A stretch of 64,000 nucleotides of DNA from Hydrogeniiclostridium mannosilyticum (GTDB lineage Bacteria; Bacillota; Clostridia; Oscillospirales; Acutalibacteraceae): assembly GCF_003268275.1 (NCBI RefSeq), contig NZ_QLYR01000001.1, forward strand, positions 434,001-498,000, read 5' to 3'. The position numbers and the translations under genes were made by a program. Of this stretch, positions 44,161 to 52,904 are shown piece after piece. Position 1 is the stretch's first letter. The number at the start of each line of letters is the position of its first letter. The notes under the pieces were generated by a model that did not search any database, was not told the origin of the DNA, and saw only the letters and a list, made by a program, of their open reading frames with translations.

Positions 44161-44411
44161 AGCAGGCCCGACAAGGCTGTGCGGCTCCCACTGTATGTGG
44201 AGCAGACACAGGCAGAACGATTACACGCTCGATTTTTGATAAAAAATCGACGGGTAAACGGAGCTGCCAGCGGCAGCGGAGTGAAAAGCCTCGCAAAGCC
44301 CGTGAAATCGGGAAAACAGCACCGGGAAGCTGTCAAAAAAATCTCGCCGAAACGCCCAACTAACAGCTATTTTCTCAAGGGATAACTGCGCCCATATGAA
44401 AGGAGGCCGGT

Positions 44412-45383
44412 ATGAAACAAAAATCTATGGTGCGGCAGGTGCAGGAAGCGCTGCAAGTCCAACTGCGGATAGGAGAGAAACGCCATGAAGCAAAGAAGGC
44501 GGAGCAAACCCATTCCCCCGCTGGCATTTTCTCCTATCGCACCTTTGAAACCTACATGAAACAAAGCTGCGCTTTTGCAAAGTGGGCAAAATCAGAGTAT
44601 GGGAGCCGGACGCTGGAAGCCGCCCGGCCCTGTGTGGAAAGCTACCTGCAAAGCGGGATTGACCGGGGCTTGTCCGCCTATACCCTTGCCACACAAAGGG
44701 CGGCGCTGTGCAAGCTCTACGGCTGCACGGCGCAGGACTTTGCTGTGACCCTCCCCCACCGGGAACGGCAGGACATTGAGCGGAGCAGGCAGGAGGCCGC
44801 CCGCGACTATGGCTTTTCCAAAGAGAACAACGCGGATATTCTCGCCTTTGCAAGAGCGACCGGCCTGCGCCGCCATGAACTGGCGGCGGTAAAACCGGAG
44901 CAGATACGGGAAAACGAGGACGGGAGCGTGACGGTCTGCGGGGTCAAAGGCAAGGGCGGCAAGGTGCGGGACATTGACGTGCTGCCGGGGAAAGAAGAAG
45001 CGGTCTTGAAGTTTGCGGGAAATCCCACAGGAAAGCCCGTCTTTGCTTCCGTCCCCTCCCATATGGACGTACACGGGTGCCGGAGGGAGTACGCAAACGC
45101 CATGTATCACAGCTATCAGGAAAAGCTGCGGAAAACGGAAGGCCGGGATTTCCGCAGCCTGCCGCCTATCTGGGAATTAAGGCCAGTACGGAAACCAGAC
45201 GGAACCTATCTCAAAAAGCCGGACGGGAGCCGCGTCAAAACATGGCAGCTTGTACCTTCCTACTATCGGTGCAAGAAGGACAGGCGGGGCGTGGTCTACG
45301 ACAAAAAGGTCATGCTGTATGTCAGCCGACAATTAGGTCATAACCAGATTTCCGTTATTGCCGGACACTATCTGGATAAGTAA
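44412..45383 (+). CDS. Tyrosine recombinase/integrase
   Basis: A 323-residue tyrosine recombinase. The N-terminal SAM-like core-binding domain holds FSYRTFETYMKQSCAFAKWA near residue 35. The catalytic domain has Arg in ATGLRRHELAAV near residue 150, Lys in VKGKGGKVRDIDV, the second box in SRQLGHNQISVIAGHYLD near the end and the nucleophile Tyr in HYLD, five residues from the C-terminus. Members of this group travel with mobile elements of gut Clostridia. AAGGAGG stands five bases before ATG. It may integrate the element or act on the inverted repeats at 46205-46334. Its coding sequence holds a copy of the repeat core (44572-44586). Confidence 0.9.
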   Translation: MKQKSMVRQVQEALQVQLRIGEKRHEAKKAEQTHSPAGIFSYRTFETYMKQSCAFAKWAKSEYGSRTLEAARPCVESYLQSGIDRGLSAYTLATQRAALCKLYGCTAQDFAVTLPHRERQDIERSRQEAARDYGFSKENNADILAFARATGLRRHELAAVKPEQIRENEDGSVTVCGVKGKGGKVRDIDVLPGKEEAVLKFAGNPTGKPVFASVPSHMDVHGCRREYANAMYHSYQEKLRKTEGRDFRSLPPIWELRPVRKPDGTYLKKPDGSRVKTWQLVPSYYRCKKDRRGVVYDKKVMLYVSRQLGHNQISVIAGHYLDK

Positions 45384-45397
45384 ATAACAGCCGGTAG

Positions 45398-46177
<780 letters not shown>

Positions 46178-46204
46178 ATAAACTGCCTGAAACTTTGGAA
46201 AAGC

Positions 46205-46219
46205 CTACTTTTGCAAAGT
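46205..46219 (+). repeat. Left inverted repeat of predicted invertible promoter
   Basis: CTACTTTTGCAAAGT, 15 bases, is the exact reverse complement of 46320-46334. The site itself has dyad symmetry (ACTTT-TGC-AAAGT), as expected for a recombinase dimer. Confidence 0.75.
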
Positions 46220-46319
46220 GGGAAAAAAGAGGTATAGCGAACGAAGGATTTTCCCCACCGGGTATTGAAAAACGGCGTGTTTTCTGGTAGATTTAATATG
46301 TATATTTAGGCATGTACTG
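46220..46319. promoter_or_regulatory. Predicted invertible promoter segment (inverton)
   Basis: A 100-base segment between two perfect 15-base inverted repeats, lying between a serine recombinase gene and a surface-protein gene. It contains one good promoter, facing the surface gene in the sequenced orientation. No comparable promoter was seen on the other strand. Inversion would turn the promoter toward the recombinase gene's 3-prime end and switch the surface gene off. Inversion itself is not shown by one sequence. Confidence 0.7.
46265..46293 (+). promoter_or_regulatory. Promoter inside the invertible segment, ON orientation
   Basis: TTGAAA (46265-46270), 17 bases and TAGATT (46288-46293). 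Transcription would start near 46300, pass through the right repeat and read the leader peptide and surface protein. Confidence 0.6.
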
Positions 46320-46334
46320 ACTTTGCAAAAGTAG
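46320..46334 (-). repeat. Right inverted repeat of predicted invertible promoter
   Basis: ACTTTGCAAAAGTAG, reverse complement of 46205-46219. Confidence 0.75.
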
Positions 46335-46387
46335 ACGATTGCAAAGCGGAAAATCTGAATGCATACATGAGGGGAAGGAGATGAGTT

Positions 46388-46462
46388 GTGAACGGGACGA
46401 GCCTGTTTGAGTTCTTTGGCAAATCATCAATCAATAAAACGAAAGGAAGAAGCAAACAATGA
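46388..46462 (+). CDS. 24-codon leader peptide translationally coupled to the surface protein
   Basis: GGGGAAGGAG lies five to seven bases before a GTG at 46388. The frame reads MNGTSLFEFFGKSSINKTKG and RSKQ, and its TGA (46460-46462) overlaps the surface gene's ATG in an ATGA junction. The peptide is short and basic, without a membrane segment. The overlap suggests that ribosomes finishing it restart on the surface gene, or that it senses translation. No known leader family is recognised. Confidence 0.5.
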   Translation: MNGTSLFEFFGKSSINKTKGRSKQ

Positions 46463-48150
46463 AAAAAAGAAAATGGCTGGCAAGTTTGTTGGCGGTTGTC
46501 ATGGTACTGGCAATGATGCCGACAATGGCGTTTGCGGCAGGAGATACAGTAGAAGTATCTACTGGAATGACCTTTACAAGTGACACTACACAAAGTGACA
46601 TTGACACGTGGGCCATTGATGCAGCAATTATTACGAATAATACAGACGGAACCTACACTGTGACCCTGCAAAAGAATATTACCCTGCAACAAGGGGCAAC
46701 GTCCCCGATCACATTTGGGAATTACAGGGATGCAGCCGGGGCAAAGCAGCCTACCATGATTTTGGATTTAAATGGCTTTACCGTGTCTGGAAAAACTATT
46801 GTTATCAGCAATATGGGAAATCTAATTATCCGGGACAGCAAAGGGACCGGAAAGGTTGTATACGATGGCGGGCAATATCTGGCGGCTGTTCAAAATGCTG
46901 GATATTCGCTGACCATTGAAGGCGGCACGTTTGAATGCAATGGTGCAAACAGCGCAGCCTATAATGCGGCAATTAGCGCAGCAGCGTCTACCGAAACAGT
47001 GATCAACGGCGGCGTCTTTGATGGAAATGGTGCAGGCGCGTTGATTGCATACGGAGATGTGACCGTAAATAGCGGAACCTTTAATGGTGCCTATGGGGTT
47101 GTCTCGAAAAAGGCGGGCGATGGCTCAACAGGAAGCATTACATTCCCAGAGACATCTACTGCTGTCGTTAATGCTGAAAAAATGGCTTTAGTGGTGGAAG
47201 GAGACGACACGGTAGCCGGAACCATCTCAGCTAACGGCGGAACCTTTAATGCGCCCAATGTTGTAGGCAAGATCGGCAGCAATGTAACGCCGCAAGATCA
47301 GGTTACGATTGCCGGAGGTAGCTATACCGCAGACCCTTCTGCTTTTGTCGCTGACAATACAGCACTGATAGGACTCACAAACAATGGAACTACCCAGTAC
47401 GCTGCTGGCGGTGACGCACAAATCATGGCTGATTCAGCAAAAGAAGGAGATACTATTACTGTTCTCCAGGGAGATACGATTACAGTACCGGATAAAGTAA
47501 CGGTAGAAAACCAAACCGGCAGTAAAATTACTGTGAATGGTGAAACTGTCCAAGTTGGCGAGACAATCAATGCTCACGTACATAGTTACAGGGAAACTTG
47601 GTCGTCTGACAAGGACAACCATTGGCATGAATGCAGCTGTGGAGAAGCGGCCGATACCGCAGCGCATATTTGGGGCGAATGGACTGTAACCAAAGAGGCT
47701 ACTGAGACAGAGAAAGGCTCCAGAGAGAGAAGCTGCACGGTTTGCAATTATAAGGCAACCGAGGAAATCCCAATGCTGACTCACACGCATAGCTATGGAA
47801 CAGAATGGAAATCTGACGGCACAAACCATTGGCACGAATGCTCCTGCGGAGCTAAAGCAGATGAGTCCGCTCATACTTTTGCATGGATTACTGACAAGGA
47901 AGCCACAGCGAACGAAAAGGGTTCCAAGCATGAAGAATGCACTGTCTGCGGCTATGCAAAGGTCGCGGTAGAAATTCCTGCAACCGGAACAACAGAACAA
48001 CCTACCAAACCGGAAGATAAACCGACTACCGACGTTCCTCAGACCGGAGACAACAGCAATATGGTTGTTTGGATTGCCGTTATGCTCATGGCCGGCGCTG
48101 GAATGGCGGGCACCATTGTTTACAGCAGAAAGAGAAAGCACAGCAGATAG
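46459..48150 (+). CDS. Sortase-type surface protein with beta-helix-like region and Cys/His repeats
   Basis: A 563-residue protein. A signal peptide (MKKRKWLASLLAVVMVLAMM, cleavage after AFA near 28) precedes a long beta-solenoid-like region (about 60-370) rich in short strands such as LTIEGGTFECNG, VINGGVFDGNG and VTVNSGTFNG. Then come two similar modules (about 375-440 and 448-510) with HSYRETWSSDKDNHWHECSC or the like and a CTVCNY/CTVCGY end. A Pro/Thr linker carries VPQTGDNSN, followed by a hydrophobic helix and RKRKHSR. This is a sortase sorting signal. The protein is probably an adhesin-like surface product. Its promoter lies in the predicted invertible segment. Confidence 0.88.
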   Translation: MKKRKWLASLLAVVMVLAMMPTMAFAAGDTVEVSTGMTFTSDTTQSDIDTWAIDAAIITNNTDGTYTVTLQKNITLQQGATSPITFGNYRDAAGAKQPTMILDLNGFTVSGKTIVISNMGNLIIRDSKGTGKVVYDGGQYLAAVQNAGYSLTIEGGTFECNGANSAAYNAAISAAASTETVINGGVFDGNGAGALIAYGDVTVNSGTFNGAYGVVSKKAGDGSTGSITFPETSTAVVNAEKMALVVEGDDTVAGTISANGGTFNAPNVVGKIGSNVTPQDQVTIAGGSYTADPSAFVADNTALIGLTNNGTTQYAAGGDAQIMADSAKEGDTITVLQGDTITVPDKVTVENQTGSKITVNGETVQVGETINAHVHSYRETWSSDKDNHWHECSCGEAADTAAHIWGEWTVTKEATETEKGSRERSCTVCNYKATEEIPMLTHTHSYGTEWKSDGTNHWHECSCGAKADESAHTFAWITDKEATANEKGSKHEECTVCGYAKVAVEIPATGTTEQPTKPEDKPTTDVPQTGDNSNMVVWIAVMLMAGAGMAGTIVYSRKRKHSR

Positions 48151-48162
48151 TTTTTGACCCAC

Positions 48163-48205
48163 AAAGCCGGGGTACGGATATTCGGTATCTGTACTCCGGT
48201 TTTTC
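48163..48205 (+). terminator. Terminator after the surface protein gene
   Basis: AAAGCCGGGGTAC (48163-48175) pairs with GTACTCCGGTTTTT, with one G-U pair. A T run follows. Confidence 0.8.
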
Positions 48206-48340
48206 TTATCCCTGTCCAGCTTCCGTCATACTGATGGTAGAAGGCAAAGCCTTCAATCAATCAGCCGGAAGCCTGACAGGGTAACACAGGACGGGCCTTT
48301 TCGCAGAAGCAAGGGAAATCTCCGGCGGAAAGGAGGCCAG

Positions 48341-48520
48341 ATGGAACACAACGGGAAGGCGCTGCAGGAGTACCTTTACAAGACCATAGAGGTCAAGAAG
48401 GGCGGCGTGACGTTTCAAGTCAGCCTGTATCTTCCTACCACCGGGACGGGCAACCTGAAAAGCCGCCTGCTGCGCCTGATGGAAGCGGATATGGAGCGGC
48501 AGGAGAAGGGGAAGGGCTGA
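48341..48520 (+). CDS. Small TnpW-like transposon protein, 59 residues
   Basis: ATG at 48341 follows AAAGGAGG by four bases. The product has VKKGGVTFQVSLYLPTTGTG followed by LKSRLLRLMEADMERQ. This short beta-hairpin plus C-terminal helix resembles the TnpW-type proteins that precede TnpX-like recombinases in clostridial transposons. Similarity is judged by eye and position only. It lies 79 bases before the large recombinase. It may help DNA binding or excision, but no function is established. Confidence 0.6.
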   Translation: MEHNGKALQEYLYKTIEVKKGGVTFQVSLYLPTTGTGNLKSRLLRLMEADMERQEKGKG

Positions 48521-48599
48521 AGCCCTTCCCTTTTTCCCTGTCCTGTGGTATGATATTTTTACCTTATGACAGGTTTCCCCTGCTGGAAAGGAGCGTAAC

Positions 48600-50217
48600 A
48601 TGCAGGGAAACCAAACAGAAAAATATACGTTGCTCTATGGCCGGTTATCCAACGAGGACAAGCGGGAAGGAACCAGCCTGAGCATACAGCACCAGGAGGA
48701 AATGCTGCGGGACTATGCGGCAAAACAGGGCTTTTCAAACGTCCTGTTTCTGTATGACGACGGCATTTCCGGGACAAAGACCAACCGCCCCGGCTTTCAG
48801 AGGGTGCTTGCCATGATACGGGAAGGGCAGGCCGCTACGCTGATTGTGACCGACCTGACCCGCCTGTACCGCAACCAGTCGGAAGCCAATAACCTGCTGG
48901 AAATCGTGTTCCCGGCGCTGGAGGTGCGCTTTATCGCCATCACCAACAACTATGACAGCGCCACCAACACGGAGAGCGACGAGGATTTAGCCATGTTCTC
49001 CAACCTGTTTAACGAGTGGTATCCCCGGCAGACCAGCCGGAAGATTAACGCTGTTATTCAGCACAAGGCGGAAAAGGGCGTGCGGATTGCTTCCATTCCG
49101 CCTTACGGCTACCAGAAAGACCCGGCGGACAGGTTCAAAATCATTCCAGACCCGGAGGCGGCGGAACAGGTGCGGTATATCTTCAACCTGTGCGCCTCCG
49201 GTATGGGGCCGGAGCAGATTGCAAAGCGGCTGGAACAGGAAAGAATACTTGTGCCTACAGAATACGCCTACCGCAAGTTTGGACGCAACCATTCCAGCCG
49301 CAACCCGGACTTTCCCTATCGGTGGTCGGGAAGCAGTGTAGCGGATATACTGGAAAACCCGGACTATATCGGCATACAGACAAGCTGCAAGACGCACAAG
49401 CCGTCCTACAAAAGCGACCTTGTGGTAGAGGTGCCGGAGGAAAAACGCTACAAGGTAGAAAACGCCCACGAGCCGATTATTGACCGGGAGCTGTGGGACA
49501 TTGTGCAGCGGGTACGGGAAAACAAGCGGCGGCCCACCAAGCTGGGGGAAATGGATATGCTGGCGGGCATGGTACAGTGCGCCGACTGCGGCAGCACCCA
49601 TTACCTTTGCCGGTGCGGGAGCTGGGACGAGAGCCAGTACAGCTATCTGTGCGGGCGGTATCACAGGCACAAGGAAACATGCACGCCCCACACGGTAAAA
49701 GCCCTGTACCTGCGGGAAACGGTACTGAAAGCCATACAGCGCCTGCGCTGCGGTGCAAAAAGACCGGGAAGCCTTTATCTCCCATCTGACGGCGAAGAAA
49801 TCCGGGCAGTTGAAAAAGGAGCTGGCGGCAAAGCGGAAGGAGCTGGAACAGGCGAAAAACCGGCAAGCAGAGCTGGACAACCTGATAGCCGCCACCTTTG
49901 AGAAGCTGGCAACCGGCATACTCACAGACGGACAGTTCAAGCAGTTGAACGGGCGGTATCTGGCGGAGCAGGAAGCCTTGAAGGGGCATATTTCCCTCTT
50001 GGAAACCGAGCTTGCCGGACAGCAGGACGAGTTGGACAGCGTGGGGAACTTCCTCGCCATTGTTGACCGGCATTTAGAGGTGCCGGAGCTGACGCCGGAA
50101 ATCCTGCGGGAGTTTGTCCACCACATTACGGTGCATGAGCGCGACGGCGCTTACAAGAAGAAGTTTTACACACAGAAGATTGATATTCACTTTAATTACA
50201 TTGGGACAATACAATAG
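48600..50217 (+). pseudogene. Large serine recombinase (TnpX-like), interrupted by a frameshift
   Basis: The first frame starts at 48600 with AAAGGAG upstream. It encodes the resolvase domain (catalytic Ser in YGRLSNEDKREGTSL), the recombinase domain (about 180-290) and a zinc-ribbon domain (CADCGSTHYLCRCG with later Cys/His). After TVLKAIQRL the reading frame is lost near 49745-49755, and the proper C-terminus continues in the next frame as QKDREAFISHL, then a coiled coil, ending with the DUF4368-like KFYTQKIDIHFNYIGTIQ at 50217. One extra base in TGCGGTGC (TGCGTGC would restore the frame) is the simplest cause. It may be inactivating or a sequencing error. A truncated 433-residue product could still be made. 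Confidence 0.85.
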
Positions 50218-50248
50218 AGCAGGACACGTTTTGCGTGTCCTGCTCTAC
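50214..50248 (+). terminator. Long perfect hairpin directly after the recombinase gene
   Basis: TAGAGCAGGACACG-TTTTG-CGTGTCCTGCTCTA has 14-base arms and begins inside the recombinase stop codon. There is no T run, so it may act as a processing or end structure. Confidence 0.6.
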
Positions 50249-50272
50249 CGAAAATCGTTACTTCCTTATCTT

Positions 50273-50297
50273 GCCGGGGCCATTCCCCGGCTTTTTT
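50273..50297 (+). terminator. Terminator at the element's right side
   Basis: GCCGGGG-CCATT-CCCCGGC is followed by TTTTTT. Bases 50282-50296 form the candidate right inverted repeat matching 43607-43621. Confidence 0.8.
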
Positions 50298-50364
50298 ATA
50301 TTAGGCAGAGCGTTTCCGGCCCTGCCCTTTCACAAAACCAGCCCCAACTCGCTCTGAAAATTCA

Positions 50365-50393
50365 TTGACTTGCAAAGCCAAACATGCTATATT
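50365..50393 (+). promoter_or_regulatory. Promoter of the GH2 beta-mannosidase gene
   Basis: TTGACT (50365-50370), 17 bases and TATATT (50388-50393). Confidence 0.7.
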
Positions 50394-50451
50394 GATCCCA
50401 AAAAGCAAGCATGGATAGTATTGCTTGCGGACGATTTAAGGGGAGAAAGCA

Positions 50452-52770
50452 ATGAACACCTGGAAAAAAATAGACCTATGCGGCGCATACCGGCTCGCGC
50501 TTCAGAAGCATGCGGATTATCTCCACGCTTCAGCACATCCTGTCACTTACACCGAAGTAGCGCAATTTAACACCGCCCTCATAACCGGAAAGGTACCGGG
50601 AAATTTTGAACTGGATATGGTGGAGGCCGGCCTGTTGCCGGATCCTTTCTATGGTGAAAACCTTCTGGAGAGCGAAAAAATGGAGGATATGCACCTGTTC
50701 TACGCCAGAAAATTTGACTATTCTACAGAAGAAGGCACGGAACCCTGGCTTGTCTTTGAGGGCATTGACACAGTTGCGGAAATCTATCTAAATGGAAAGA
50801 AAACCGGATCCTGCGACAATATGTTTATCCCACAGGAATTTCCGGCCCAGTCTCTGCTCCGAGAAGGTGAAAATGAGCTGGTCGTTCATATTGCCCCGGC
50901 CTGTATAGAGGCCAGGAAAAATAAAATTTCAGCCGGTAACACCGCCCTGAAATACAACTATGAGGCACTACGCCTGCGCAAGGCTCCCCATATGTTTGGC
51001 TGGGACATTATGCCGCGCATCGTTTCCGCCGGTATCTTCCGCCCGGTACGCCTGGAATACCGTCCGACCATACGCCTAAACCAAGCCTACCTGATGACGG
51101 CCGGCATCGACCTTGATCGAAAAACCGCGCATCTCCAGCTTTTCTATGACTTTAAAACGCAAGATGCAGACCTCTCCCGCTATGAAATCGAGGTCACCGG
51201 CCGCTGTGGAGACAGCAGCTTTTATGCCTCGGAACGGCCTTGGTTTACCGCAGGAAAATTAGATTTTACCGCCGAAAACGTCCGCTTTTGGTGGCCAAAG
51301 GGGTATGGCGCCCCCGACCTTTATCAAATAACGGTTTCCATCAAGAAAGACGGAGCCGTGCTGGATACCATCCGGCACAGCAGCGGAATCCGTACCGTTC
51401 ACTTAGAACGCACCGGGCTCACCGATGCCTTCTTCAGCGGAAAATTCCACTTTGAAGTAAACGGCAGGAAAATCTTTATCCTGGGCACCAACTTTGTCCC
51501 AATCGATGCCTTCCACTCCAGGGACAGGCAACGCCTGCCCGCTGTTATGGACCTGCTGGATGACTCTGGCTGCAATGCCATTCGCTGCTGGGGAGGCGGC
51601 GTTTACGAGGATGATTACCTCTACACACGCTGTGATGAGCTGGGCATCCTGATTTGGCAGGACTTTATGATGGCCTGCGCCCTACATCCAACAGACGAGG
51701 AGTTTTGCCGTGTTATCCGTCACGAGGCGGAAGCCGTTGTCCGCCGGTTGCGGCACCATGCCAGCATTATGCTTTGGTCCGGTGATAACGAATGCGATCA
51801 GTTTACTCAATACGGCGCCTTTCCCAGGGACCCGAACCGCAACCGAATCACCCGCCAGGTATTGCAGGATGTAATCGATGCCGAAGACCCCACCCGCCCC
51901 TACCTTCCAAGCTCCCCATATGTCGGCCCTGACGCTGCCAGGCTGGTAGACGACACTTATTTAACCGAGCGCCATCTATGGGGACCGCGTGATTATTTTA
52001 AAAGTGAATTTTACAAGGGCTCTCTCTGTAACTTTGCCAGTGAAATCGGCTACCACGGATGTCCTTCCCGGGATTCGCTGGAAAAATTTCTCCCGGCGGA
52101 TAAACTCTGGCCATGGCAAAATAACGATGCCTGGATGATCCATGCCGCTTCACCGGAAAAGGGCACGGGCGGCAGTTACGCCTACCGCATTGAACTGATG
52201 GCAAAGCAGATCCGCGAGCTTTTCGGTACGCTGCCCGACAATTTAGAAGATTTTATCCTGGCAAGCCAAATCTCACAGGCAGAAGCCTTCAAGTTCTTTA
52301 TAGAGCTCTTCCGCACCGGAAAGCCCAACCGTACCGGAATCATCTGGTGGAACCTCATAGACGGCTGGCCGCAGTTCTCAGATGCCGTTGTGGATTACTA
52401 CTTCAATAAAAAACTGGCCTATTATTATATCAAACAGGTCCAGCAGCCGATCTTGCTCAGTGTAGCCGAGCCTAAAAACTGGTGCTGTGAAGTCAAGCTG
52501 GTCAATGACACCGGCGCACGGCAGGATATTTTCTGCCGGATCAATGATTATATGGGCCATAACCGGACCGTTTACGAGGGGATCATATCCATTGACGGCG
52601 AGGTCAAAACAGTGACGTCTCTTCCCTATAGCCAGGGCGAAAAGAAAATTTATACCCTGGAATGGACCTGTGGCGACAGGAGCGGTAAAAACCACTATCT
52701 GGCCGGTAATCCTCCCTTTGAGCTGGCATTTTACCGTGATTTCCTCCACCGGTATTATCCAAATATCTAA
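50452..52770 (+). CDS. Glycoside hydrolase family 2, beta-mannosidase-like
   Basis: A 772-residue intracellular enzyme without signal peptide. The N-terminal sugar-binding sandwich (about 1-190), Ig-like domain (about 195-300) and TIM barrel follow the GH2 order. LGTNFVPIDAFHSRD and CNAIRCWGGGVYEDDYLY lie near residue 345-385. The acid/base Glu is in LWSGDNECDQF near residue 445 and the nucleophile Glu in FASEIGYHG near residue 530. These match beta-mannosidases, though the protein is somewhat short. It releases mannose from beta-mannosides. It stands alone between the mobile element and the polysaccharide cluster. GGGGAG lies six bases before ATG. Confidence 0.92.
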   Translation: MNTWKKIDLCGAYRLALQKHADYLHASAHPVTYTEVAQFNTALITGKVPGNFELDMVEAGLLPDPFYGENLLESEKMEDMHLFYARKFDYSTEEGTEPWLVFEGIDTVAEIYLNGKKTGSCDNMFIPQEFPAQSLLREGENELVVHIAPACIEARKNKISAGNTALKYNYEALRLRKAPHMFGWDIMPRIVSAGIFRPVRLEYRPTIRLNQAYLMTAGIDLDRKTAHLQLFYDFKTQDADLSRYEIEVTGRCGDSSFYASERPWFTAGKLDFTAENVRFWWPKGYGAPDLYQITVSIKKDGAVLDTIRHSSGIRTVHLERTGLTDAFFSGKFHFEVNGRKIFILGTNFVPIDAFHSRDRQRLPAVMDLLDDSGCNAIRCWGGGVYEDDYLYTRCDELGILIWQDFMMACALHPTDEEFCRVIRHEAEAVVRRLRHHASIMLWSGDNECDQFTQYGAFPRDPNRNRITRQVLQDVIDAEDPTRPYLPSSPYVGPDAARLVDDTYLTERHLWGPRDYFKSEFYKGSLCNFASEIGYHGCPSRDSLEKFLPADKLWPWQNNDAWMIHAASPEKGTGGSYAYRIELMAKQIRELFGTLPDNLEDFILASQISQAEAFKFFIELFRTGKPNRTGIIWWNLIDGWPQFSDAVVDYYFNKKLAYYYIKQVQQPILLSVAEPKNWCCEVKLVNDTGARQDIFCRINDYMGHNRTVYEGIISIDGEVKTVTSLPYSQGEKKIYTLEWTCGDRSGKNHYLAGNPPFELAFYRDFLHRYYPNI

Positions 52771-52781
52771 ACCGCCACAAG

Positions 52782-52817
52782 AAAGCTGCCGGCTGTAAAA
52801 CGGCAGCTTTTTATTTT
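52782..52817 (+). terminator. Terminator after the GH2 gene
   Basis: AAAGCTGCCG (52782-52791) pairs with CGGCAGCTTT (52801-52810), then TTATTTT. Confidence 0.88.
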
Positions 52818-52849
52818 AATCTGCAACGCCTCCTGGGCGGCCTTCTGCA

Positions 52850-52885
52850 TGTAATAAAGCCCGGCTGATTATTTAAGCCGAGCCA
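52850..52885 (-). terminator. Terminator of the polysaccharide operon
   Basis: On the minus strand GCTCGGCT pairs with AGCCGGGC, then TTTATT. It follows the last gene of the minus-strand cluster. Confidence 0.7.
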
Positions 52886-52904
52886 ATATTTTCTCTAACA
52901 ACCA

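Larger units (their letters stand above)
43574..44411. other. Long non-coding, repeat-rich left part of the accessory element
   Basis: This 838-base stretch has no convincing gene. It contains several hairpins (43681-43704, 43911-43945, 44228-44250), two of three copies of a GTCATACT motif (near 43735 and 43973), and a triplicate GGTTCGAAG direct repeat (44046-44160). A candidate element end, AAAAAGCCGGGGAAT, is at 43607-43621. Short open frames of basic, low-complexity composition cross it, but none has a convincing ribosome site or family. Confidence 0.6.

Noticed and set aside
44009-44363. Small basic open frames across the repeats (GTG at 44009, 26 codons; a second one of about 110 codons)
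   Set aside because: Ribosome sites are missing or overlap the start, composition is repeat-driven, and no family is seen.
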